Assembly: GCA_011053245.1 (NCBI GenBank)
Contig: DRGS01000181.1
Location: 1-11,551 of the forward strand
Origin: Phycisphaerales bacterium
GTDB lineage: Bacteria; Planctomycetota; Phycisphaerae; Sedimentisphaerales; Anaerohalosphaeraceae
Direction: 5' to 3'
Length of the DNA: 11,551 nucleotides
A model generated the notes under the pieces. It made no database searches and was not told where the DNA came from. It saw only the letters and a program-made list of their open reading frames with translations. Made by a program: the position numbers and the translations under genes. Below, piece by piece: positions 1-6,455 of the stretch. The number at the start of each line of letters is the position of its first letter. Position 1 is the stretch's first letter.

Positions 1-19
1 AGATGTGTATAAGAGACAG
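1..19. other. Residual Nextera/Tn5 mosaic-end sequencing adapter (artifact)
   Basis: The first 19 bases, AGATGTGTATAAGAGACAG, are exactly the Tn5 transposase mosaic-end sequence used in Nextera library adapters. They sit at the extreme end of the window, where an untrimmed adapter at a contig end is expected. They run into the gspE reading frame and supply a false ATG at position 3. The six adapter-derived residues (M-C-I-R-D-R) are not part of the protein. Genomic sequence starts at about position 20. Confidence 0.95.
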
Positions 20-20
20 G

Positions 21-824
21 TTCTGGGAAGAGGACCGCAAAAGGTTCGACCAGTTGATCAACCGCTCGCACGGCGTGATTTTCGTGACGGGTCCGACCGG
101 AAGTGGGAAAAGTACCACGCTGTACGCCTGTCTTAACCGGATCGACTCAAAGCAGAAGAATATTATGACTGTCGAGGATCCGATCGAATACCAGCTTGAA
201 AGTATTAGCCAGATGCAGGTCGCCAGCAAAAAGGGAATGACATTCGTAAACGCGTTAAGGCACATCCTGCGTCAGGATCCGGATGTCATAATGATCGGTG
301 AGGTCCGCGATGAGGAAACGGCGAGTACGGCTATACAGTCGTCGCTTACGGGGCATCTGGTATTTAGTACTTTGCACACCAACGACGCGGCGGGTGCGGT
401 GAGCCGGCTTCTGGATTTCAATGTGGAACCTTATCTTGTAAGCTCGTCGCTGATATGCGTTCTGGCACAGCGACTTTTGAGACGTGTCTGCCCGAACTGC
501 AAACAGCCGTACAAACCGACCGAACATGAGCTTAGGGAACTGGGTATACTCGACTGTTCGAAGGATGCGACCTTTTATATGGGAGCCGGATGTGACAGAT
601 GCTTCGATACCGGCTATCGCGGACGGACGGGAATATACGAACTGATGACAATAAACGAAGATATTCGTGAAATGATATACAAAAAAGAAAGTGCGGGTGC
701 CATCAAGAGAAAGGCGATAGGTTCCGGCATGCAGACGCTTCGAATGGACGGGGCAAGAAAGGCTCTGGATGGTGTTACGACTATCGCCGAGGTTTTGCGA
801 GTAACACAGTCGGATGCCATGTAA
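21..824 (+). CDS. gspE: Type II secretion ATPase GspE, C-terminal part (5' truncated)
   Basis: Hexameric cytoplasmic ATPase that powers pseudopilus assembly in type II secretion. About 267 native residues remain; full GspE/PilB proteins are usually 500-570, so the N1/N2 domains are missing because the contig ends here. Counting from the false ATG at position 3, visible motifs are Walker [10 protein letters not shown] (30-38), the Asp box TVEDPIEY (56-63), Walker [13 protein letters not shown] (92-103), the His box ending STLHTND (122-128), and a tetracysteine zinc module CPNC...CDRC (Cys163/166/197/200), followed by the usual [10 protein letters not shown] segment. The catalytic core looks intact. 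GspF follows 18 nt downstream, and gspG-M show this is a T2SS ATPase and not a type IV pilus PilB. The true start is outside the window. Confidence 0.96.
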   Translation, partial: FWEEDRKRFDQLINRSHGVIFVTGPTGSGKSTTLYACLNRIDSKQKNIMTVEDPIEYQLESISQMQVASKKGMTFVNALRHILRQDPDVIMIGEVRDEETASTAIQSSLTGHLVFSTLHTNDAAGAVSRLLDFNVEPYLVSSSLICVLAQRLLRRVCPNCKQPYKPTEHELRELGILDCSKDATFYMGAGCDRCFDTGYRGRTGIYELMTINEDIREMIYKKESAGAIKRKAIGSGMQTLRMDGARKALDGVTTIAEVLRVTQSDAM

Positions 825-842
825 TTATGAGTTGTTAATAAT

Positions 843-2057
843 ATGCCAAGATTCAGTTACATAGCCATAGGTCAAAACAAAAAAGCGGTAAAGGGCATCC
901 TTACCGCTGAGAGTCCCTACGCAGCGAGAAAACATCTCCGCTCGAAGGGCATACATCCTACCGAGATCAAAGAACTTGCATACGCCAAAGAGGGTAAGTC
1001 GCTTTCGTCGATGTTCCAGAAAACAAACAGGGGCCAGGTTGCCGAATTTACGAAGCAGTTATCTACAATGTTAAATGCCGGGATAAAACTGACGGAGGCG
1101 CTATCTGTCCTTGTCCAGCAGATCACTGACATAAGACTAAAAAGCGCCATTGCCGATATTCGCGACAGGGTCGTTACGGGTGAATCTTTTGCCGACGCTC
1201 TCGGTGAATATGACGACTACTTCGACGTTATCTATGTTAGCATGATGCGGGTCGGTGAAGTTACGGGTACGCTCTCGGAGTCGCTCACTACGGTCGCCGG
1301 TTTCATGGAAAAAAGGCAACGCCTCGAATCGAAGATGGCAACTGCAATGATATACCCGGTCATTTTGATATTTGCATGTGTCGCTGTGGCCATTTTTCTT
1401 ACCGTGACGGTGATTCCAAAGATTGCCGATCAGATGGCAAAAACCGGCGAACCGCTTCCATGGATAACAAATGTACTTGTGAAATTCAGCAACATTATTA
1501 TGAGTTGGAAGGTTTTCGTTATAATCGCCGTTATCGTTTTGATAGTTTTGGCTATCAAACGCTTTGTCGCTACCCAACGTGGGGCCTATCTCAAAGACAA
1601 GCTGGTACTCTCGCTGCCGGTGATCGGGCCTTTGCTCAAGCAGCAGATAGTCGCCAGGTTCGCTTCTACGCTGTCGACGCTTTTAGGAGCCGGTCTATCC
1701 ATGGCCGATTCACTTAAGGTTGTCGCAGAGGTCACCGGAAACAGTATCATGAACCGCGCCGTAAAGCAGGCTCGCGAAAGGATACTCTCCGGAGCCGACA
1801 TCGCCACACCATTAAAGGACAGCGGTGTCATCGACCCGACCATTGCACACATGGTAACTGTCGGAGAAAAGAGCGGTGAACTCGAACATATGTTACGGAC
1901 CATTAGCGAGAACCTTGAATCTGCTTCTGATCTGGTTATTGAACGTTTAAGCGCTGCCATTGAACCGATTATCATTCTATTCATGTCAGTTATTGTTGCA
2001 GTCATCGCATTGGCTGCAATGCTTCCCATACTTAAGTATTCGGCAGGACAATTTTAG
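843..2057 (+). CDS. gspF: Type II secretion inner-membrane platform protein GspF
   Basis: Polytopic inner-membrane protein on which pseudopilins are assembled and through which the GspE ATPase acts. At 404 residues it is the normal family length and complete. It has two tandem T2SF domains (about 67-190 and 270-392), each with the characteristic helical start (EFTKQLSTMLNAGIKLTEAL in the first, RFASTLSTLLGAGLSMADSL in the second) and a GE...G-L segment (VGEVTGTL, VGEKSGEL). Three hydrophobic segments are visible at about 168-192, 220-240 and 371-395, matching GspF/PilC topology. It begins 18 nt after gspE with no clear Shine-Dalgarno sequence, so translation is probably coupled to gspE. The N-terminus MPRFSYIAIG resembles the usual M-x-x-F-x-Y-x-A start of GspF, which supports this start codon. 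Confidence 0.96.
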   Translation: MPRFSYIAIGQNKKAVKGILTAESPYAARKHLRSKGIHPTEIKELAYAKEGKSLSSMFQKTNRGQVAEFTKQLSTMLNAGIKLTEALSVLVQQITDIRLKSAIADIRDRVVTGESFADALGEYDDYFDVIYVSMMRVGEVTGTLSESLTTVAGFMEKRQRLESKMATAMIYPVILIFACVAVAIFLTVTVIPKIADQMAKTGEPLPWITNVLVKFSNIIMSWKVFVIIAVIVLIVLAIKRFVATQRGAYLKDKLVLSLPVIGPLLKQQIVARFASTLSTLLGAGLSMADSLKVVAEVTGNSIMNRAVKQARERILSGADIATPLKDSGVIDPTIAHMVTVGEKSGELEHMLRTISENLESASDLVIERLSAAIEPIIILFMSVIVAVIALAAMLPILKYSAGQF

Positions 2058-2085
2058 ATAAAAATAGCTAATAAAATGAACACGA

Positions 2086-2090
2086 AAGGA
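2086..2090 (+). promoter_or_regulatory. Ribosome binding site deciding the gspG start
   Basis: AAGGA lies 6 nt before the ATG at 2097. The in-frame ATG at 2076 has only AT-rich sequence upstream and no Shine-Dalgarno match. The 2097 start also gives a typical short prepilin leader of 12 residues. Confidence 0.7.
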
Positions 2091-2096
2091 ATTAAC

Positions 2097-2561
2097 ATGA
2101 ACACAAATAAACAAAACCGGAACAGAAAAGCCTTCACAATGGTCGAACTCATGGCGGTAATTATTATAGTCGGGCTGCTCTTTGCCACCGCTGTTGGAAC
2201 TTTCATGGGTCGAACGGACAAGGCAAAGGTGACAACATCCAAGGCCAGTCTCAAGGTTCTCCACAATGCCGTTATACAATTTAAAATGGATACCGGTCAA
2301 TATCCACCCGAGGAAGATGGACTCCTATCGCTGATCGAACAGCCAATGGATGTTACCGGATGGGCCCCGGAAGGATACCTGGAAAGTACCGAGTTACCTA
2401 CCGATGCGTGGGGCAATGAATTTGTCTATCAGTTGAATCCCGAATCCGGTAAGCCCTTTGTGATAATTAGCTATGGCGCTAACGGCGAGGAAGATGGTGA
2501 GTCGTATGACGAAGAAACCGAGAACTACGATACCGATCTCTACAGTACTGACGCAAGATAA
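2097..2561 (+). CDS. gspG: Major pseudopilin GspG
   Basis: Main subunit of the periplasmic pseudopilus. It is made as a prepilin, then cleaved and N-methylated by the prepilin peptidase. The predicted product is 154 residues. The leader ends K-A, followed by FTMVELMAVIIIVGLLF, so cleavage falls after Ala12 with Phe +1 and the conserved Glu +5. Ala replaces the usual Gly at -1. The N-terminal helix is followed by the GspG core, ending in the family's calcium-binding region: LPTDAWGNEFVY (100-111) and ISYGANGEEDGE (124-135). GspG normally ends near there. This one continues with a strongly acidic, Tyr-containing tail to 154. The end of the gene overlaps the probable start of gspH. The order F-G-H-I-J-K is classical T2SS. 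Confidence 0.95.
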   Translation: MNTNKQNRNRKAFTMVELMAVIIIVGLLFATAVGTFMGRTDKAKVTTSKASLKVLHNAVIQFKMDTGQYPPEEDGLLSLIEQPMDVTGWAPEGYLESTELPTDAWGNEFVYQLNPESGKPFVIISYGANGEEDGESYDEETENYDTDLYSTDAR

Positions 2562-3174
2562 ACGGTCATTTTTGCTTCCGTTGCGGACACACGGGGATTG
2601 GCCAGACAAAACGGACCGTGCATTCGTATTGACGGAGTTGATAGTCGTCTTGGTTATCATTTCGCTTATGACGACGATCGCTATGATTTCGCTTACGCCC
2701 CTCTTCGGGAAAACAAAATTTAAGAGGCAGGCACGGGAGTTTATAACTGTTTTGCAATTGGCCCAGAACTCTGCCGCCGAAAGTGAGAGGCGATATGCCA
2801 TCACACTCGACACAGACGAACAGACATACACCTTGCGGCAGTTCACAACGATTGATTTTGAACAGACAAGAGAGCAGCCTATAATAACAGAGGGTTACTT
2901 TACAGAGGAGTTCAGGTTTGAGTATATAATTTACGATGACGGCTATGACACGCGATATCCGGAGGAAGGAGAAGAGTCTTTTGCTTTCTGGCTGTGGGCG
3001 GGTCACTCCGGCTGGAGACTTGGAGCGATCGTGGTCCTAAGCGATATTGACGAGAACATGTATTCAATTATACTTAACCGCCTTAGCAGAACCATCGCGT
3101 TTTACCCGGGCGCTTATGAACTTGCAGACTGCGGTTTTATGGAACCAAAAGAGAAAAATGAAATGCTATTCTAA
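2506..3174 (+). CDS. gspH: Minor pseudopilin, GspH-like
   Basis: Prepilin-type minor pseudopilin, called GspH from its position between gspG and gspI and from the family pattern of its N-terminal half. The methylation motif is RA|FVLTELIVVLVIISLMTT, with Phe +1, Glu +5 and Ala at -1, followed by a GspH-like stretch FITVLQLAQNSAAESERRYA and a beta-rich Asp/Glu-rich domain. The start is uncertain. The ATG at 2506 is preceded by GGTGA 5 nt upstream and gives about 222 residues with an unusually long leader (about 39 residues). It overlaps gspG by 56 nt. In-frame ATGs at 2473 and 2494 are poorer, and a TTG at 2572 would give a normal 17-residue leader without overlap but has no Shine-Dalgarno. 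The assignment as a pseudopilin is firm; the letter H rests mostly on context. Confidence 0.85.
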   Translation: MTKKPRTTIPISTVLTQDKRSFLLPLRTHGDWPDKTDRAFVLTELIVVLVIISLMTTIAMISLTPLFGKTKFKRQAREFITVLQLAQNSAAESERRYAITLDTDEQTYTLRQFTTIDFEQTREQPIITEGYFTEEFRFEYIIYDDGYDTRYPEEGEESFAFWLWAGHSGWRLGAIVVLSDIDENMYSIILNRLSRTIAFYPGAYELADCGFMEPKEKNEMLF

Positions 3175-4099
3175 AAAAAACCTGTTCGCAGTGTCATGTA
3201 AGAGGTTTGCTTTTACTCTTGTAGAGGTAATGGCTGCGATAATTATCCTCAGCATGATCACATCGAGTGTGGTTGTGGTCATGAACAGGTGTATTTCGGC
3301 GACTATTGACAGCCGAAAGAAAATGATAGCTTTCGAACTGGCGCGTGAGAACATGGAAACGATCCTCTCTGCCAGCAGCATGAAAGAGAAAACCGAATTT
3401 GGCGTATCCGAACTGGACCCCGAGATAGAATGGGATACGGTTGTCGAGGTAACCTCGATCTCCGGAACCAGTGACTACTATCTGCAAGCGGTCTGCTCGG
3501 CAGGATACACTGACACGAAAGGTGAATCGCAGAAAATAGAGTTCACACACTGGCTTACAAAACTCACCGAACAAGATATGAGGAAGATAAGGGCGCGGGA
3601 CGAACAGGAATTGGATCATCTCGACCGCCTTGAGTACGATGAATTCCTGCTATCCCTTCGCAAAAGAATTCTCAGTTATCTCGCAAAAGCCGGTTTCGAC
3701 GCTTCCGAATACAAAACTTTTTTGAAAGAGCTAAATGATGAGAAACGACAATTCCTTGGAGACGCAAAAAGATTTGACGACGACGAATATGATAAATTCA
3801 TAGAGGACCAGACTGGCCGGGAGACCGACTTTCTCGTTCCCGATTACTTTACATCCGAAGACTATGATTTTCTCTGGGACATTGCCTCGAAAGAATTCGA
3901 TAAGCAACGTAGCAGCCAATATGGCGATTCATCGGAAACAGATAAAGAAGGCAAGGGCTCCGAAAGTTCTGACGATGATGAAGAAATAATCGATCCTCCC
4001 GAACCCCCTGTCGACGAAGAACCGATATTTGACTGGCCGAATTTAACCCCAGAACAAATAGAAATATTAGCGGGTTTTGGCTATACACCTCCAAAATGA
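3158..4099 (+). CDS. gspI: Minor pseudopilin GspI with a long acidic C-terminal extension
   Basis: Minor pseudopilin of the tip complex (GspI-J-K). The ATG at 3158 overlaps gspH by 17 nt and gives 313 residues with a basic 18-residue leader ending K-R-F-A. Cleavage is before FTLVEVMAAIIIL (Phe +1, Glu +5). An upstream in-frame ATG at 3047 would lie well inside gspH and push the leader to 55 residues. Residues 59-70 (FELARENMETIL) match the GspI pattern after the helix, and the core ends near residue 136. GspI proteins are usually about 120-130 residues. Here roughly 177 more follow, rich in Asp, Glu, Lys, Phe and Tyr, with recurring Y/F-D/E-x-F/Y-L-like motifs, a Ser/Asp-rich linker and a Pro-rich end (DPPEPPVDEEP...GYTPPK). 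I do not recognise a domain in the extension. Its stop overlaps the gspJ start as ATGA. Confidence 0.88.
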   Translation: MKCYSKKNLFAVSCKRFAFTLVEVMAAIIILSMITSSVVVVMNRCISATIDSRKKMIAFELARENMETILSASSMKEKTEFGVSELDPEIEWDTVVEVTSISGTSDYYLQAVCSAGYTDTKGESQKIEFTHWLTKLTEQDMRKIRARDEQELDHLDRLEYDEFLLSLRKRILSYLAKAGFDASEYKTFLKELNDEKRQFLGDAKRFDDDEYDKFIEDQTGRETDFLVPDYFTSEDYDFLWDIASKEFDKQRSSQYGDSSETDKEGKGSESSDDDEEIIDPPEPPVDEEPIFDWPNLTPEQIEILAGFGYTPPK

Positions 4100-4956
4100 A
4101 AAAATCAATATATACAATTGAAGAAAAGCGAAGTGGCTACACTCTTTTTGAGTTGATAACCGTTCTGGTCATTGGCACGATGATCATTATCACGGCAATG
4201 ACCGTGTTTAACAGGATCAGAAGCGCGGCTGCGGCTATCGACCGCAATCTCGAAACGAATACTCTGGCGACCGAGATCCTTCAGCGTATCGCAGAGGACA
4301 TCGACCGCATGGCAATGCCCGGTACCGATACGACACTGGTTCTCCGGAACAAAATCCGCAATCGCTATAATACAACACAGATAATCATTGAGAATAAAAT
4401 TTACGACAGATCCAAAAAACCGCGTACATTTGCAAAGGTCATATGGCAAACATCCTACGACCCTTTCGAGGACGCTTTGACGATCTACCGCTCACACAGC
4501 GGTATTGCTATGGAAGATCGCCTTTTTGAAACATCCTCAGATTCGGTGAGCCGTCTCGAAAAGCCCGCCACGGAACTTTTTGTTCCCCTGGCCGGTGTAA
4601 TAACATACTTCAAAATAGAAGCGGTTGAAAACGAAAGACCTACTAACACATGGTCCAGCACGTCATTGCCCAAAGCCATTCGCATAAGCATTTCATTTGC
4701 GGAACCGTTTGAGAATATGTCGGGCCAACTTGAAGTATGGGAAGAAGATATAATAACACGAACCGTTGCGATCGACAGAACGCGAGCGATCAAATATGCC
4801 TTCGTGGGCGCAAACCTCGACGGTAGCGACCTCGATGATACCGACCCTAATAACCTCGGTTTAAATGACTTTGGCGATGAAGAGGGGGTGTCCGGCGAGT
4901 CCGGCGAAGATAATATGCTTGAGCCTCCTACCACAGACAAGGAGGGGCGGCTATGA
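4096..4956 (+). CDS. gspJ: Minor pseudopilin GspJ
   Basis: Minor pseudopilin of the T2SS tip complex. The product is 286 residues, longer than the usual 200 or so. It shows a 14-residue leader ending R-S-G, then YTLFELITVLVIGTMIII with an aromatic +1 and Glu +5. This is the only pseudopilin of the five with Gly at -1. The family-like segment after the helix (LATEILQRIAEDIDRM, 57-72) and the beta-rich domain to about 235 fit GspJ. Residues 238-286 form a Gly/Asp/Glu-rich tail (LDGSDLDDTDPNN, then GDEEG) reminiscent of Asp-rich calcium-binding segments, though no defined motif is complete. The start overlaps the gspI stop (ATGA, 4096-4099) and has no Shine-Dalgarno of its own, so coupled translation is likely. 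Confidence 0.92.
   Translation: MKKSIYTIEEKRSGYTLFELITVLVIGTMIIITAMTVFNRIRSAAAAIDRNLETNTLATEILQRIAEDIDRMAMPGTDTTLVLRNKIRNRYNTTQIIIENKIYDRSKKPRTFAKVIWQTSYDPFEDALTIYRSHSGIAMEDRLFETSSDSVSRLEKPATELFVPLAGVITYFKIEAVENERPTNTWSSTSLPKAIRISISFAEPFENMSGQLEVWEEDIITRTVAIDRTRAIKYAFVGANLDGSDLDDTDPNNLGLNDFGDEEGVSGESGEDNMLEPPTTDKEGRL
4939..4945 (+). promoter_or_regulatory. Strong ribosome binding site for gspK
   Basis: AAGGAGG lies 7 nt before the gspK ATG at 4953, inside the end of gspJ. It is the best Shine-Dalgarno match in the operon and fixes the gspK start despite the 4-nt ATGA overlap. Confidence 0.8.
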
Positions 4957-6362
4957 GTGTCAATGCAAGTAAACATTCTATTCCCTGCCGACGGAGAAAT
5001 GGTAATCGCCCGGCAATGGCGTTGCTTATTACTATTGTTATCCTTGTCGTACTCACGACCGTCGTCTATACCACCACTTCGAAAATGGCAATAATCAAGC
5101 ATCGCCAGCAATATCTCATCGATTACCAAAAGGCCCGTTATGCCTGCGACTCAGCGATGAAATTCGCACTTGAAGAAATAAAGAAAATGGAAATTGAATA
5201 CATTGATCGCAAGCATCAGCCGGACTTTTCGGACATGTTTACGACGGACCAATATGAACTTGAAGAATATATCTACGAATGGGTCGAGACCGAAGCCGAA
5301 TACCCGGAAATAGAAGATGAAAACGAAGAGGACCAAAGCGATCTCGCCGACCGCACCAAATACAAAGAATGGACACAACCATATCTGGAATCACTAAACA
5401 ACGAATTTAATAACATATACAACAATCCCGACTATGAAGAGGGCGATGAAAAGGAAGTAGAATTCTACATTGATCCCAATGAGGTCGTCATCCCCGGACC
5501 CTATGGTCCGCCATGGCCGGAAGTGATCGAGCCGGAGTATTTTGAAATTGGAGGCGCCGAAGTCATTATGACTGTCGAGGACGAAAACGCCAAGATGCCC
5601 GTCACATGGGCTATCACTACTGATTCAAAGGTTAAACGCGCTGTAGGCGATGCCGTAGAAAACTTTTGCGAATGGATGCAGATGGACAGGGAATCTATAG
5701 AACAGCTTCAGGAGGATCTCATAAACATCGCCAAAGTGAAAAATTTCTATCCCAACATGGGTGATATTGTTACCAGTAAGACAGTGCCCTCCGTTTCTTC
5801 CAGACCTACAACAAGACCAAGTGCCAGTAGCTCAAGACGAAGAAGAACTTCGAGAAGAACCACCTCAGCTTCCAGGAGCAGGGTCGTCAAAACAACCCGT
5901 CCTAAATCCGCACATGCCCTTGACTTTGCAAGGCTCCTGCAAAGTTCTGCCATTGATCTCGATACGCTTGCCATAGGCATACCGGACACCGGCGATCGGT
6001 ACGAGTCCGCTCTGAAATACCTCGCTATTTGGGGCTCGCAAAAGGTGAACATTAACACCGCGCCGCGTCACGTTCTCGAAGCTGCCTTTATGTTCGGAGG
6101 AGATGCTGAAGATATTGCCAACGAGATCATACAGATGAGAAAAAAAGAGCCGATAACCAGCATTGACAAACTCGAATCGGAACTCTATGCTTACGGTGAA
6201 TCTATTCGCAAATGCAAACCATACATAACGACAACGAGTACATTCTTTACAATAAAGGTAACCGCCGAAATCGGAAAAGCAAGAGCCTCGTTAGTCGCAC
6301 TTATAAATAAGGAAAATAAAAAAATGAATAAAATCGCAATAGTTTCAAATTTGCAACGCTAA
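4953..6362 (+). CDS. gspK: Minor pseudopilin GspK, enlarged
   Basis: Largest minor pseudopilin, expected to cap the pseudopilus tip with GspI and GspJ. The basic leader (P-C-R-R-R-N-G-N-R-P-A) precedes MALLITIVILVVLTTVVY. The missing Glu +5 is the normal GspK exception. After the helix, KARYACDSAMKFALEEIK (60-77) fits the family. The segment GGAEVIMTVEDENAKMPV (200-217) resembles the GspK stretch before its helical domains. Residues 361-407 (SQKVNINTAPRHVLEAAF and R-K-K-E-P-I-T-S-I-D-K-L) are the helix-hairpin-like T2SSK signature. At 469 residues it exceeds the usual 320-340. The extra length includes an acidic stretch (about 91-170) and an Arg/Ser/Thr-rich island (about 275-319), with no frameshift. 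It ends 93 nt before gspL. Confidence 0.92.
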   Translation: MSVNASKHSIPCRRRNGNRPAMALLITIVILVVLTTVVYTTTSKMAIIKHRQQYLIDYQKARYACDSAMKFALEEIKKMEIEYIDRKHQPDFSDMFTTDQYELEEYIYEWVETEAEYPEIEDENEEDQSDLADRTKYKEWTQPYLESLNNEFNNIYNNPDYEEGDEKEVEFYIDPNEVVIPGPYGPPWPEVIEPEYFEIGGAEVIMTVEDENAKMPVTWAITTDSKVKRAVGDAVENFCEWMQMDRESIEQLQEDLINIAKVKNFYPNMGDIVTSKTVPSVSSRPTTRPSASSSRRRRTSRRTTSASRSRVVKTTRPKSAHALDFARLLQSSAIDLDTLAIGIPDTGDRYESALKYLAIWGSQKVNINTAPRHVLEAAFMFGGDAEDIANEIIQMRKKEPITSIDKLESELYAYGESIRKCKPYITTTSTFFTIKVTAEIGKARASLVALINKENKKMNKIAIVSNLQR

Positions 6363-6374
6363 CACGAGTACATG

Positions 6375-6394
6375 TAACAATGTCAGGATTGTTA
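6375..6394 (+). repeat. Inverted repeat between gspK and gspL
   Basis: TAACAAT (6375-6381) and ATTGTTA (6388-6394) are perfect 7-bp arms around a 6-nt GTCAGG loop, 13 nt after the gspK stop. The right arm contains the candidate -35 box of the gspL promoter. The stem is AT-rich with no U-run, so it is a poor intrinsic terminator and could instead be a regulator binding site. Confidence 0.5.
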
Positions 6395-6416
6395 ATATGG
6401 AAATAGCTGGTATAAT
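6389..6416 (+). promoter_or_regulatory. Candidate sigma70-type promoter for gspL-gspM
   Basis: TTGTTA (6389-6394) and TATAAT (6411-6416) are separated by 16 nt, and TGG just before the -10 makes an extended -10 (TGnTATAAT). The -10 lies in a perfect 6-bp-arm palindrome, TGGTAT-A-ATACCA (6408-6420). Transcription would begin near 6423, leaving about 33 nt before the gspL start, with AGGAG at 6441-6445. This would let gspL-M be expressed apart from gspE-K. The consensus match is good, but no activity can be inferred from sequence alone. Confidence 0.55.
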
Positions 6417-6455
6417 ACCACACTGACAAGAATATAATTCAGGAGTTTGATCAAA

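Noticed and set aside
4485..5129. 214-codon open frame on the - strand across gspJ/gspK
   Set aside because: It is Ser-rich with no motif and antisense to two well-supported pseudopilin genes with correct start signals.
5775..5909. Tandem DNA repeat or CRISPR-like array
   Set aside because: The low complexity is at amino-acid level only; there is no constant repeat unit or spacing in the DNA.
5747..6058. Leu/Glu-rich open frames on both strands in the GspK basic island
   Set aside because: The repeated-looking residues reflect the Arg/Ser-rich codons of gspK read in other frames; gspK is continuous through the region.
6300..6330. Slippery A-rich run near the gspK end as programmed frameshifting
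   Set aside because: The A-runs are broken by T and G, and the normal frame reaches a stop 40 nt later with gspK motifs already complete; nothing calls for a shift.
6375..6394. Intrinsic terminator after gspK
   Set aside because: The stem is 7 bp, AT-rich and not followed by a T-run; an operator or chance repeat is more likely.
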